NCBI GenBank assembly: GCA_031310005.1
Contig: CM062386.1
Span: 248,001 to 312,000 of the forward strand
Direction of reading: 5' to 3'
Source of the DNA: Dactylellina haptotyla
Lineage: Eukaryota; Ascomycota; Orbiliomycetes; Orbiliales; Orbiliaceae
Length of the DNA: 64,000 nt
Below the pieces are notes generated by a model. That model searched no databases, had not been told where the DNA came from, and saw only the letters and a program-made list of their open reading frames with translations. A program made the translations under genes and the position numbers. Positions within the stretch are counted from its first letter, which is position 1, and each line of letters opens with the position of its first letter. Shown here one piece after another: positions 45,969 to 58,900 of this stretch.

Positions 45969-47969
45969 TTATGAAAGAAATTCACGAAAGTCAAAGTCAG
46001 TGTCATTTCCAAAGAAAGGATTGAAAGCTCCGAAGGAGTCAACTTGGAGGATATCGTACTGTTGGAAGAATCCCCAACTGGTACGAGCAGGTGCCATGAA
46101 ACCACCCTCGGCCAAATTTTCAGGCATCGGTATAGCATCAGCAACCGGAACTTCAAGATGAACGAGAGCATTCGATGGCAGTTCCCCAACGGGTTTCATC
46201 TGGACCTCCGGTAGACTGAGGCTGTTGTTTTCGGGTTTCGGGGTATCGAGTGTTCGCATCAAAGCGGGGAACGATTTGCGAAATTTGTCCATAATGCTAG
46301 GCACCTTCGGTGCTGGTGGTTCGGGAGGTGTATCTTCAGGCGGTTTATCTTCTGTCGGTTCTTCCATCTTTTTCTCTTCCAAGGCCTGCATGACGGATGG
46401 AAACGCGTTCATGTAATCCTGTATCGTGAACATCCTTGGTTCGTGAATTTTCGTCGGCGTCGGCGTTGTGATGCTAGGAACAGGTCTATTCGTAGGTGTA
46501 TTCTCATCCGGTTTCTTCTTCTTCTGAAGCCTCGCGCGAAGCGCGGCAATCTCAGAAACTACCTCTTGCCTCTTAATGGCTTTGTCGTTCTGCTCCGCCA
46601 TGTTCTTCCTCGCCGTGATCTGGAGTAATTCGTTATCCATCGAGCGCTGAATATAGCTGTTGATCAACATCGGGTTCGCGGTTATCGGTTTATGCGTCTG
46701 CTGGTTCTTCCACATCGCGGACTGGAATTCGAGCTGTGCGCAGCCGCCGCTGGTGCTGCAAGTTGACATTTGGCGGCCGCATCTGTAGCAAAAGTTCGTC
46801 CCGCATCTGTAAATCACAAATGTATATATTCATTAGCACACTGTAATAGTCATGAAATGTTTAAACGGATGAGAAACCCACCGGCACATCATGGAATTGC
46901 AACCCGTATTCCGCTCTACCATGTTCGAGCACTTGGGGCATTTACTCCACTTCTTCCCCTTCGCAACCTGTAGCAACTTCTCCGTCTCCGGATCCAGAAG
47001 ACAAGCACCCTCGTGCATAGCTTTCGTACAGTGGACGCAGGTGATGCAGCTGCACATTATGCAAAACGCCGTGCTCCCACCTATGATTTCCGTCGCAGGC
47101 ACCGGTTGTTGGCAACTATGGCAACTGGTAGAGGACATCTCCTCCTTCTGTCTCCTGACGTCCAAATACTGTTCGAAATCGTCGGCGCCCAGCACCGTCA
47201 ACGCCAACGAATGGTCCAGCGGTCTGCAGCATTTCGCCGGCCACAGGTTCGGTTCGTTGGTGACCAGGATGAAGTTCTGCTGCAGGCAGGTGTTGCAGTG
47301 TCGGTGCTTGCAATTCAGCTTTGTGGATTCGAACACGGGTACTTTATCGCCGCAGATATCGCAGGGGACCGGCCGTTCTTCGTTATAACGATAGGGAATC
47401 GCGGTAGAGTTCTTCTTGGTCGTGCGCTGGTCGTTTCTGTTCGGTTGGCTCCAGCCAACACTCTTCGCGAGCTCCCGAATCCGCTCGCCGATTTCTTTGT
47501 CTTCAGCTTCTCTTTTGCGCTTCTTGCTCTCCCGTTCTGATTTCGGCGCCGCTGCTTCTTCTGGGGATGCGTCGGGAACGACGATGTCCTCGAAGACCTG
47601 ATTGCCCCGCCATCCCTGGTATTTCGAGGGCGTTTGCGACTGCTGTTTCTTGTTTGGCGGCCTTGTGTTGTTTCGTGGTTTCCTGGGAGTTTTGGTGGAC
47701 GAAGGCGGCGGCGGCGCTGGCAACGGTGAGGCTGGTGCCGCTGCTGCCAGTTCTTCTGCCGGCTCGAGGTTCGTAGGGGCAATGGGCGATACCGTCGAAG
47801 GAAGAGGAGGCGAATTTGGAGGAAATTCGGTATCGGAGTCCGTCAGTTCTATTATCTCCCGTATTTCTCTCCTTCTCTGCCTCTGCAGCCTCGTATCCTC
47901 CTCGAAGTCGTCGGTGAGGTCGATAACATCGATCCCCATCGACGATATCCCACCGGGAAAGCCATTCAT
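45969..47969 (-). CDS. RBR-type E3 ubiquitin ligase B with N-terminal SIM-like motifs
   Basis: On the minus strand, exons 47969-46882 and 46806-45969 give 641 aa; the intron is 75 bp (GTGGGT to TACAG) at the same place in RING2 as intron 2 of gene A. The N-terminus has two SUMO-interaction-like motifs, VIDLTDD (15-21) and IIELTDSD (39-46). Then come a Pro/Ala-rich linker, LAKSVGW, RING1 (about 203-248, CDICGD through KCCRP), IBR (283-323) and RING2 (CPKC, GCNSMMCRCGTNFCYRC) with the catalytic Cys357. A coiled coil (SEIAALRARLQKKKK) and a Pro/Glu-rich tail follow. Known SUMO-targeted ubiquitin ligases pair SIMs with a plain RING, so SIM plus RBR is unusual. Confidence 0.9.
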
Positions 47970-48944
47970 GTTCGAAAGCGGATGTGTCTATGTCGGAGAA
48001 AGGAAACAAACCGAGAAAGAGCAGGATTGAAAGTTTGGAGGTAGATTTTAATCACTTCTCGAGCACACACACACACACTTTTACACAGAGCGATAGAACC
48101 TAGCGGCCTGGGGATTCCTGCAGGTGTGGTGTGCTGTCCGTCTGGATTGCAATGGCGCCCGACCGACTGACCAACTGCCCCAGCTGAGATTGCCGCCCTT
48201 GCCGCCCGTCAAGCTTTGGTTCGAGCGTGCGTGGAGCGGAGTGTTCTGATCTGATCTGGCGAGGGGAGTTCAGAAGTACAATTTACCAGGTACTTGCACT
48301 CGCAAACTGCCCGCCGGTGGATATATTTTTATAATTCTTGCATCTTCCCTGGCTGCTGTTCTATTCCCTTCTTTCTCCCACGACGCTCCGCAGACGATTC
48401 CGATAACGTGGCAGGTTGGGGGGTGATCCGCCGGGCGTTTTATTTATAATTAATTCCAATAGCCTCGCAGGATCCACGTCCGAACACTCATCTCGCCGGC
48501 GCCGTCACTCGCCTTCGACTGTCCCTCCTGCCAGCTACTTCTTCTTCGGGCGGTGTTGTGTCACACAGCAGATGGTTCTAGCCCGCCTCGGTGTCATAGC
48601 CGAAGCACTCGTTCGGCCAAGTCTGGAATGACCCCGGCCTTAGCTCGCGCTCGATCGGGAAATGACCATCCAGCTGTTCCTCAATACAGAAAGCACGATT
48701 AATATGTAATTATAACGTGATAAACCGTAGTATATTAACTTGATAGTCGTCAGTGTCATAATGCTCGCTGGCTGAGTACATAGCTATGCCCGGCCGAAAA
48801 TCGTATCGCCAATACGCTGCAATACAAGAATACAAACCCCCAACGCCTCGCAGAAAAATAACATGAATAAAAAAAGTACAGCCACTATCCTCCCATTTTC
48901 ATCTCTCGTGATAATAATAGCAGTGATGATAAAATAAACCCCGC
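47970..48944. other. intergenic region with CA microsatellite
   Basis: Promoter of RBR gene B. A (CA)n tract lies at about 48064-48078. No gene supported. Confidence 0.5.
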
Positions 48945-50678
48945 TCAAAAAATGATAAACCTTTTCCTTTTCAACCTCGGACTCATTCTGACAGCGTCAG
49001 GCGGGAATTCGTGTACCCTCCGCCGAACCGTCGCCCTGATCGCAATCTGCCCCTTCTTCTTATCCGCACTTTCCGCCTTCGACTTTTTTCTCTCCTCCCG
49101 TAGAATCTGCAACCGCTTCCTCAAATCCACAATCTGTCGTGCCACATTCTCCTGATAATTCTTAAAGATCCTCAAAAGCTTCAAAGTATCCACCGTATCC
49201 CGAAACTTCTGATCCCCCTGAACCGCCTGCGACTTGTGCTTCGCCTTCATGGCCTTATTGTATTTTTCCCCGGAATCTTGAACCATCTCGTCTCTCTCAA
49301 CATCTACCTTCTTTCGCGTCCCCGTGGTCCTGCACGGGCACTTTGGCCATCTGCCCCCGCAGTGATAGCAGAAACCAACACCGCACCGGCACATCATATG
49401 CGCGCACCCCCCGCTCCTCTCGACGACCTGCCCGCACGAGAAACACTGAGCCCATTTACTATCGTTGATGATATCGATCAGCTTCCCCAGTTGGCCCAGA
49501 CGGCATTCGACCCTCTCGAGATCCTCGTGCCATTTCGTGTGGCATTTAACACACGTCTTCAGATCGCAGGCGAGACAGAGCGCGATATCACCCATGACCG
49601 AGGTCGCGTAGATGTCCGCTTTGCAGCTGTAGCAGCTATACACCGAAGCGGCGTTCCCGTCGGTTACAGCCCAGCGAGCGAGTTTGGTAAGGTCGCTTTC
49701 GCTATCACAGGCGACGCTGGCGTATATATTCGGGATCTTTTGGCAGCACCGGGGAGGGAGACGGCTGGTATCATCCAGACACATCTTGAAGTTCCTCCTG
49801 AGACATTCGACACAGCAGGCGTGTTCGCAGTAGAGGATCGCCAGCTTCCAGAGCGGGGTCTGTTCGTAACAGAGAAAGCAGGTCCCCAGACGTTCCTGGT
49901 GGAAAAGGACATCTTCTTCGCTTTTATCGTAAGAACCATCGAGGGTCTCCGGCGTCCATCCGATGCTTTCGCCGAGGGCGGCTATTCTGTTTCGGAGCTG
50001 TTCGGCATCTAAGTTATCTATCGGGGTCTCAAAGCAAACTAGATTCCAATCCACTTCGGTCCCGAAAAACGACAGCTCAACGGCCTTGCGCCAGTGGGCC
50101 TGGGCTGTCTCGTCTCCGATCCACGGATGGCTAAAATTTCCATAGGTCTGGAACATCTGCCCACTGTGGGCATTCTTTTTTTTGATAGATTTGATAGAAG
50201 AACTCTCAACGGCCAACCTGCAGGCTCGAATTGGGCCGTAAATTCGAGCGTTAGCCCGTACGTTCGGCTGGGCCAAGTCCTTCCAGTCCTCGACTCTCCC
50301 GTCGTCGTCGACCGTGAATCGCCGAGCGACCGAGCTGACGGTGGAATCTCTCTTTCTAGCGTATCTCCCAAATGCTCCCTTGACGAACACCCCATCGTCC
50401 TCCTTGACGTTTAGATGAAGCGAGGCGGATCGATATTTCAGCGATCGCAAAGCCGCGGAGAATCTCAACAGATACGAGTAGTGTTTCGATGAATCTGGGA
50501 CGCAATTGGTAAAGCCGCCTGAGGGTTCCGGGAACGTTCCGTTGGGGAAGACGAGCCAGAAGAGGACCTGGCAGATGAGCTGAGCGGGTGTTGGCCGTCG
50601 AGCAGATAAACCTGGGAATATTCTTTGGAACCGCCTAACTCCGCGCCTCAAGACCGAGGGCTTGCTTGTACGGGCCAT
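48945..50678 (-). CDS. RBR-type E3 ubiquitin ligase C
   Basis: A single exon encodes 577 aa. A basic N-terminal region of about 220 residues has no known domain. Then LGESIGW, RING1 (about 267-312, CFLCYE through PRCCQK), IBR (349-392) and RING2 (412-449: CFSC, SGGCAHMMCRCGVGFCYHC) with the catalytic Cys425. A coiled coil (VARQIVDLRKRLQILREER) and a basic C-terminus follow. Unlike A and B it has no intron in RING2. The shared order of GW motif, RBR and coiled coil shows common descent. The unique N-terminus probably sets its substrate or location. The start at 50678 is the first ATG of the frame. Confidence 0.88.
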   Translation of the reverse strand: MARTSKPSVLRRGVRRFQRIFPGLSARRPTPAQLICQVLFWLVFPNGTFPEPSGGFTNCVPDSSKHYSYLLRFSAALRSLKYRSASLHLNVKEDDGVFVKGAFGRYARKRDSTVSSVARRFTVDDDGRVEDWKDLAQPNVRANARIYGPIRACRLAVESSSIKSIKKKNAHSGQMFQTYGNFSHPWIGDETAQAHWRKAVELSFFGTEVDWNLVCFETPIDNLDAEQLRNRIAALGESIGWTPETLDGSYDKSEEDVLFHQERLGTCFLCYEQTPLWKLAILYCEHACCVECLRRNFKMCLDDTSRLPPRCCQKIPNIYASVACDSESDLTKLARWAVTDGNAASVYSCYSCKADIYATSVMGDIALCLACDLKTCVKCHTKWHEDLERVECRLGQLGKLIDIINDSKWAQCFSCGQVVERSGGCAHMMCRCGVGFCYHCGGRWPKCPCRTTGTRKKVDVERDEMVQDSGEKYNKAMKAKHKSQAVQGDQKFRDTVDTLKLLRIFKNYQENVARQIVDLRKRLQILREERKKSKAESADKKKGQIAIRATVRRRVHEFPPDAVRMSPRLKRKRFIIF

Positions 50679-51358
50679 CTTCAGCTTTGTTGAACGGGGA
50701 GATATCGATCTATCAGCTGGCAGAATTCAACCGTTTCAGGTGAGCCAGCCTCGTGTAACGTAACCAAGCCGAGCCGGTTCGTGTTGCGCTTGCCAAGTAG
50801 AGAGAGTAGCTAGCAGTCTGAGAATGATGATGATATATACAGTGGAACGTCACTTAGGAGAGAGGAGGTGATGTTACAGGAAGAGGGGACCCCGTTGGGG
50901 GGGCACACGACAGCGAGGGGAGAGGGGCCACGATTAATACAAAATGGATGTATAGAAACGCATCGCACGAGCGGGACGCAGCCGTGTGTTCAGCGTGTTG
51001 GCACGTCGACACAAGTCGCCCTGCGATCACCAGCACGCCCGGGAATCTTCGCGATCAGACCACAGTTACGAGACTATCGCTGTTTATTGTAAACACGCTG
51101 GAATAAACACAAAATGGCAAGGCTAATTGACAGGAGACGGAGAGAGAGAGGCCACGGTGGGCGCGGAGGGGGCCCGTATCTATATCTCTCAGATCGATTC
51201 ATTCATTCAACCTGCGATTAATATTGCAGCTTCACATGAAAACAGGGAATCGGATGATCTTGATCCTTCCCGCGGCATCTGCTGGTAAATATCCTATGGC
51301 ATTGTTATAACCCCGCAATCCCGCACCCGGTTAGATGCAAGTCCGCGTCCAAGCACGG
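50679..51358. other. intergenic region
   Basis: Promoter of RBR gene C and 3' flank of the P450 gene. No gene supported. Confidence 0.5.
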
Positions 51359-53407
51359 TTAAGCTCTGTAGCACCGAACAAGGGTGCCCTGCCCGCCCAC
51401 CGCCATGGTCAGAGTCTGATTGCACCTCACAAACTGGTTCAACTCGGCATTCTCAAACCGCTTGAACCGCTGGAACATCCTCACGATCGTATAGTACGCC
51501 TCCGTCAGCGCGAACTGCTGGCCCAAACAGATACGCGGCCCCGCGTTGAACGGCAGGAACTCAAAGTTGCTGAATTCCTTGCTGTTTCTGGGTTCGCCCC
51601 ATCGCTCAGGACGGAACCTAACGTTACCCGCAACACCTCTCAGTTAGCCTCACTGACTCATCTTGATGTGCGATCCCGCGAATCCAGCCAAACAGCAGGA
51701 GACCAATATATTGAGAAAAAGTTGCACGATAAACCTCCTAAAATATGCTTAAATTCCAAGGGGAAAATAACAGACTGTCATGTTCAAATGTATACGTACC
51801 AATTGGCATCCGCGCCCCAGATATCCTCCCGGCGATGCATCGCATAAACCATATATTCAATAGACGTGCCCTTCGGAATGAACAGCGGACTCTTCTGATC
51901 AGGACCCCCGCCCAACGGAATCGTGGTATCCACAATCGCAGTCCGGCTGTTGATAGGGACGGTAGGGTACATTCGTAACGTCTCGTCCACCACCCACCGC
52001 AGGTACACGCAGTTCTTGAGTGTCGTGAACGTAATCGGCTTCGTCTCCCCGTCGCCCTCCCCGCCGAACTGTTCCTCGATGACAGCTCGTAGTTTCTTTT
52101 CCACTTCCGGGTAGCGTACTAGCAGGTAGAACACCCATGCTAGCAGACTGGCGGTGGTGTCTCGTCCGGCTAGGAGGATGTTGAGTAACGAATCGCGAAG
52201 GATGACCGGGTCCTGGGTTTCCTTCGCGAGAGCTTCCAGAAAGACGTATTTTTCTGACTTTTCCGGGTCGTCTTTCTTATCTGATGCGGTCTTCTGGACC
52301 TCCAGTGCCCGTTGGACGTATCCGCCTACGAACTCGTTGATGAATTTGGTGACTTCTTTGAATTCCTGGGGGTTATACAGGCTGCAGAGATCCCTGAGGA
52401 AGAACCGGGTGACAAGATAATCTTGAGCGGCTGTGAAAGATTTGGCAAATTTGGGACCGAGCTCCTCTTCGCCGACTTCTTGCCCTTTTTTCAAAACGTT
52501 GCGTCGCTTTTCTAACGCACCGCAGCTCCTATCGGACAAGTCAATAAATTAAGAAAACAGCGAAGATGCCCAAATAGGCAGTATAAGGGCCGCATTTGGC
52601 TCGCCAGGCAGAGTATATGGATTTGTAGGCACTTACTCGCCGAATAAAAAGTGGGTCGCAGAATCGATAGTCAATTCGAAGAATAGCTCCTGCAAGTCCA
52701 CGGACCCCCCCTCGGGAATACAGTCCATAAGAACCTGCAAGTGCTCCTCGATATTCTCCAGCTGGGTGATCTGGCTGCGGGCGAATTGCGGCCTGAGAAG
52801 CGCCCTTGACACCTCCCAGGCGTGTCCGTCCATAGTAAAGATACCATCACCCAATAACGGGCTGAACGGCTTGTGCTTGCGCGCACTGAGACCAAAGTCC
52901 TTGAACTGTGTCGCCAGCACCGCCTGGATATTTTTCGGTTCGCGGGTCGTAATCGTCGTGTCGCCGAGAATGCTAACAGCGTACGTATGCCCGTATTCTT
53001 CAAAGTTGGCTCTAATGGTATGATTTCACTCCGGTCAGCTCTTTTTAAAGTCCCCGTGGCGGAGGTTTATTATTTTTGGTGTAACCAAGTCGTATTTACC
53101 GATAATCTTCAAGTAGATTCTGCCTTTTGAGTTGCTGGTTTGCAAGGAACTTGTTAATTAGAGTTCGCTAGCGACGGCAGATCCGCTTCGCAAAAAGAAA
53201 GAAAAGAACTCCTCGACGTCATATCAAACGTACCATGAACACCACCAGTAAATTATCGAGACCCAGCGGGAAGTAGCTGGGCTTCTTCACTGGGTCCTTT
53301 ACCCCATGCGACGCAATAAACCTTCGTTTTTTAATCCAAAAGCTCAATTTTGAAAAGACTATGAACCCACCGACGGCTCCTAAGGCTAAATATGTGTAGT
53401 GCAGCAT
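51359..53407 (-). CDS. cytochrome P450, CYP52-type (fatty acid/alkane hydroxylase)
   Basis: On the minus strand, five exons (53407-53234, 53134-53100, 53011-52637, 52528-51800, 51617-51359) give 523 aa. The second exon is only 35 nt; the last intron is 182 bp. An N-terminal membrane anchor ([13 protein letters not shown]) comes first. Diagnostic stretches are [28 protein letters not shown] and RPQFARSQI; the last two are typical of CYP52. The I-helix is AGRDTTAS, the K-helix ETLRMYP, and the haem loop [10 protein letters not shown] has the Cys ligand. CYP52 enzymes do terminal hydroxylation of alkanes and fatty acids in the ER with NADPH-P450 reductase. All key residues are intact. Confidence 0.93.
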
Positions 53408-55049
53408 TTTGCCAGCCAAAAAGTCAGGTAGAGAACTTGTGTTGCAAAGCCAACCTCATTCGCAAAGTTAGGTGGTGTATGTGTGGAAATATCGCTTGCG
53501 CTCGAATAAACCCTCAAAATAAAATAAATTTTCAGATAACAGAAAGAGAGAAAACGCCTCCTCTTTCGGCAGTATTCGTATCGACGACTTATATACTACT
53601 CTCGCTGCTGACAAGAATCCAAATGCACTGATCCCCCCCGCCAAGTACCCTCTACAGAATTGCGATTACTTACCGCGTGACGATCATGGGTAGCACTTTC
53701 GTTCTGCAACTCGTCGGAATTGGTAGAAACTAGCCCATTCTACAGTCCACCCTGTTGCATCGATCAAAATACGGCATTGACGAGCCAATACCCTTCAAGC
53801 TAAAAAGCCTAGCTTTTCATAATTCCCTAGTATTATTGATCGATTGATTGTCAGAGAGAAAACAACCACCATTCTAACGACTTGGTGGGGACAAAACGGC
53901 CCATCCATGCTCATGCTTGCTCTCGACAACGGGTGCCCTGGTGCGTGGTGCGGTACTACCGTGTAGGCCTAGGCTCGCTATTGCCGTGCACGAGAAATCA
54001 TGATAAGATATGCCGAAACCTGATTGGCTAGCGGCGCGAATTGTCCGTCGGAAAGCCGAGCAATCGGTCTAATCTAAACCGCAAGTGGATGCTGATGGGT
54101 CCCATCTTTTTTCTCTCGTCGGTCTAAATACTCACTAGTTAGTCTCTCGTACAAAGAGGGTCCCCATTTTTTTCTCTTGCGTCCAACGCCACCCAGCGGG
54201 GCCAGTATATACAAGTGTGTTGTCAGCGTGGGATGCTAAGCCGTTTCCTGATAAGTCTGCCAAATCCAACCCCTCTAGCCCTTCAGGGACCCGCTGTTCC
54301 TCGTGTGTGGTGCGGTCCCGGTACCGCCTTCCAGAATGCAACAAGTCTGGGAATGGCCGTCCCGCATGGCGGCGGTATATGCGTTGAACGGTTCTGCGGC
54401 GGGCTGGTCGAATGCGGTAGCACTTGCAGAAGAATTGCGCGGCAAGCTAAGTTACATCTTGACAAGGGGACGGTTTTGTGCGGAAGTTTTTTTTATCACT
54501 TTTTTTCAACTTTTCGTATTTTTCAAACTTGATTATTTTTCCGAGGATCTTCAAGGAGATCCCCAGTCTTGTATTTATTTTTTGTTTGTATGTCTGCGAA
54601 AAACACGCAGAGTACACGGATGGTTAATCCTCACCATCCTGTGTAATACAAAGCTTTGGAAGAAAGAAATAAAGGCCTGGTTAAAGCCTAATGTTATATA
54701 CGGGAACGAATGGTTAAACAAATCTCAAAAAGCATGTACGATAGGGGATATCATGAAGGTATACAGGTATAACGTTAACGAAAGAAGTTCTTGTATCTTG
54801 TATAGTAGAAGAAAAAGGAAAAAAAGTCCTATAGTAATTCATGAGTCCGAAGCGAAGGTCATAAGCAATCATGCATAAAAGTAGTCCTCCTGGAACATTA
54901 AAACAATCAAAAGGAGCTGATGCCATATCTGCAGCTCGGGAAGAAGAAGAGAATAATAAAGAAATAATGTATAGACAAGTCAAAAGGCGGCCTTCAAGAA
55001 GTTCCAGTGAAAGCGCGCCAGATAAAAGATGAAGAAAGTAGAAAGGTAA
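53408..55049. other. intergenic region
   Basis: P450 promoter (ATTGG at about 54024) and 3' flank of the CAP gene. AT-rich from 54480. No gene supported. Confidence 0.5.
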
Positions 55050-56056
55050 TCAGTGGTACCAAGAATCATAGGTTGGTGGCGCCTTGGGAATGCCACGCTT
55101 TGGGCGCGCGACGTTAGAAACATAGTTGTTGCTGGGAGAAACATTGCCAGGTGGTGAGAATTCGCACCAGACCATATAGGACAAGCTGGGAAGGCGCAGA
55201 AGTTAGTTGGTTTTCTGTGCGGGAAGAGAGGCGGGAAAATGCAAATCTTACTTTGAACAGCCAGCAATCCAGGCGCAGCCCATTTCTCTAGTTCCCTTCC
55301 AGACAAGCTGGGTGAAGTGGCCGGTGGCTGGGGGTATCGTCAGTAAATAGTCCGTCAACACGGAGTTGATAAAGTCACAGGAGGAGGAACGTACCACTCG
55401 AGAAACCAGGGTTGTTGTAGTTGTAGTTTTGAACTTCAGTGTACAGACTAATTCGGAGCAAAAGTTTGAAATTAGCCTGCGCTCTTTCTTTCTCTCAATT
55501 GAGAGACCTCGACAACAACATTGCACACCAACACGATGGCTTGTTGCATTTTTGAGGGAGGATGGCATGTTACTTACTACCACTGATACCAGACTGGATT
55601 GTTCATTGGACCGCCACCAGCAAGATTCTCTCCATAAGGACCGCCAGAATGCTGGAATTGGCACTTACGCCCAGCGCGGGAGGCATAGGTCGCGAGAACC
55701 TTATTCCACTTGACCTTTGGAGCGCCGTGAATGGCCCGAAGATCGTTGGTGATCTTCAACATGTCGCGAGAGAACTTACCCTCGCGAGAGGTATACGAGG
55801 TTGGGCCAGAAGCTCGGGCGTTGAGGATCTTGTCAGGTCCGCGAGGGATGAGGGTCGAAGTAGGATCCGATGAGTTGAAATCGGGGCCGGTCATCATATC
55901 TCCATCGAGCCAGTGCGATTGGCCATCGAAATTTTCGACTGGGGGGGCCAAGAAGACACTATCTGGGCGTCCGAGAGGAACAGATGCTCCGAGGCCACGG
56001 GTGACGCAGCTGGACAAGAGAGAAACGACGACGACGAGACTGTTGACTCCCTTCAT
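55050..56056 (-). CDS. secreted CAP/PR-1-like protein
   Basis: On the minus strand, exons 56056-55578, 55447-55395, 55327-55252 and 55185-55050 give 247 aa. A signal peptide (LVVVVSLLSSCVTRGLGA) is followed by a pro-like region of about 75 residues with a dibasic-free linker, then the CAP domain: ITNDLRAIHGAPKVKWN, HSGGPYGENLA, NYNNPGFSSATGHFTQLVW, GCAW, and YMVWCEFSPPGNV. These include the CAP1 and CAP2 signature regions and Cys pairs. Fungal CAP (Pry/PR-1) proteins bind sterols and fatty acids outside the cell and some are virulence factors. The first donor could be GTAGTA or GTAAGT three bases later; both keep frame. Confidence 0.9.
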
Positions 56057-58900
56057 CTTGATTTGAGGAATTGATGCTTGCTTGGTTCGAGATCGGTATC
56101 GATATCAGGCGAATTGGCTTGGGAAGATAGTACCAGCGAGGGAGCGATTGCAGCGGTGGGGGAAGAAACGTTTCAAACGAGAGGGGCGGGGTGGGCGATG
56201 AGGGGTGATAAAATAGTGGGATGCCGTTGATGCCTTGGGTGAGGAGGAGTGTTGATAGTTGCGGGGTGTTAAATGTCAGGTTGGGGGCCAGCCGCTATAG
56301 TCCCGTCGACCGCCGGTCTGCGCGCAACCACAACCACGTACCTGGGTTAGTTGCGACTCGGCAGCACCAATTGCCTCAACCACAGCACAGCGTCCGCTCT
56401 TGCGGTCGAGACCAGGTCCGTGATTCAGCGAGCCGACAGACCGTCTACCGACCGTCTTGGGAGTGTCCTTCGATGTCTATCTGCCGGACGTTTTAGCACA
56501 CGCAGTCCCCACAAGAGAAACTAGTTGCAGAGGGGCTAACGGGTCAATCGGACTCACTGCAGGTACTGTTTCACCGTCTTCGAAATACAGGTACCGAAGA
56601 TCCTCGGAACCGTATACGAAGCCTCAGTTGACGACGTCCTTTCTACGTAGCTGCCACGGAAATCTCTCGAGTTCCTTTGGGTAGGTGCGTATGCAATTTA
56701 TGCAAAATGCTGTAGATCTAGCCACGCGCTGGATTGAAGGAATGTCTTCAAAAAATATTTTCTGATATCACAGATATATGGTAAATACCAAGAGAGTGAA
56801 TGTTGCACCGAAAGGAATGAGAATGACGAGCCACGTCGCCCAGAAGAAAGCAAAAAGTAAGTAAATAATGAAGGAGTGTGGTGGCCAGCGCCTGAAGCTA
56901 CTGCGATGCTAGCAAAGCAAAGAAAGGACCGTTTCCGCCGTCAAATTTTAGAGAGGATTCTCTAATTATCAGATCTCACAAAAGAATTCCCATCCGAGCG
57001 GTGGCGACAATGGAGATTTATAAACTTTGCTAACCACAACCAGATGACCGCCCCCTGTTGTGCGACTCCGTCGTTCCAGGCAAAGCCGTAGTACCTGAAC
57101 TAGTACCATGGCCATAGCATGATCCCTACATTTCCTCGGGTCGACCTGAACACCCATACCTGTTTCCTGTCAACGTCAGCACCCCAACAGCTGGCAAGCC
57201 ATGGACCCCCCGACCCCGTATCCAGATAGATCGTCAAGCCAAGGCCATAGAGGGAAATAAGGCTGATCGATACGCTGACTCAAGCGCTCGTTCCCCACCA
57301 CCTGTGAGAATTCTCAGTATTTTGCCTGTTTTTTATCGCGGCGGACAAAGGAGAACACAAGTGCCCCGCTCTCATTAATCCGTAACAATCAATATCCGCC
57401 AATGTTTACCGTATCATAGTCTTTTTTCATTCATTTCAATTGAGAGTTCTGTGAAGGCAAAACAGTACCACAAGGCGAGAAACGAAACGAATAGTAAGCT
57501 GCTATGTTTCAGCAGAGCGAGCATTCCGGTTACTACCAACTCTCATTCACCTAGGACAACATGACACGGCACGGGATCTGGAACTCACTAGTGTGTTTTT
57601 CTTCTCTCTTTCTTACAGCGCGGAAATATAGCTCGTTTCTTTCCCTCTTCAATCATCGTGCATGAAAGCTTCTCGCTCGTTCCCAGGTACCAGTGGCTGT
57701 CGAGGAGCTAATGCAAGGTACAGCTCATCAACCGACGCCACTTACAGAAAATTCTCAATCGCTAATCACCCAGCGCAGAGTGAAGTATTTTCCGTAGCGA
57801 GAGGCACGGCCGGGTTCTCAACAGTTCAGCTGTTGGTACGTCTGCAGCGCGGCCAACTGAGAGAATTACAAGTCCTCTGTTCTCCCGCCACGTGTCGGCG
57901 GCCGACCCCATGCCCAATCGAAGGACTCCCAACACATCGACATCTAACGGCAAGTGCCCTTGTCGTTGCACAAGAGCAGGGTAGCTTGGTGCCTTGAAAC
58001 CGGATTTTGGACGAGCTCGACGAAACCACGGCCTCCGGTTGGCTGCTGTAGGTCACCTCGCTTAACCCCTTACATTTTAACATAATAAAGCCAGTAAGAA
58101 GACGAGCGGAACGGGAAACGGAACCAGTTTAAGAACGGAACCGATGAGGACAGCGAGAGAAAGAAAAAAAACATTGCAGAAGATTATGTACGACTGCAGA
58201 TCTTTAAACTTTGAGGATCGTAGAAGTTGGACGCATCTAAAATGACTCTATGAAAAAAAGTTGTTGTTGTTCTAGCTAGCCCGCTAGTTCATCATATGAT
58301 CTTTGCTATCACTGTCCGCCGAACACTTTATGAGGGTACACGTACTCAATATCTCGTCACTTTAAAATTCGGATTTCGCAAAAGAAAAAAGTAAAAGAAA
58401 CCGGCAGATCTTGCCGACGTGAAGGATTCCGAGGACGAGTTGTTAGATGTATAGCATCCGTGGATTGCCTTAGCCCAGCCTTGTACGCGCAACCCAAAAT
58501 GCACACCCGTATTTGTATTCCTGACACCCAACACCAAGTCTAATCTTTATCTGACACAGGACCTCAGGCACTTCCTCCAATCACAGGATTTTTGCAAAGG
58601 AATTTTCACAAACCTCCCTTAATATTCCACTAAGTCCTTATATCGAAGGAATGCTGTCGACTCTAACGTGCCCATTCTAGAAGACCCAGGAATTAGGACG
58701 AAGTAGCCCACAATCTATTAGAAGTTTCACAAAAGTGATTAGTTTTCGCCCTTGGTTGGCTTAGGCACCTACTCGTATTCCAATACCGCATTCTCAACCA
58801 AGCTCAATAGCCCATAAGTTCTCGTGCATACAAAAGATTAGTATCGCCAAGTGAGATAATAATTTAGTAATATCTCTAGCCGCGTTTCAGATACGTTAAG
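56057..58900. other. long intergenic region (2.8 kb)
   Basis: Promoter of the CAP gene, then sequence without a supported gene on either strand. Short open frames around 57660-58080 overlap on both strands and look non-coding. Confidence 0.5.
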
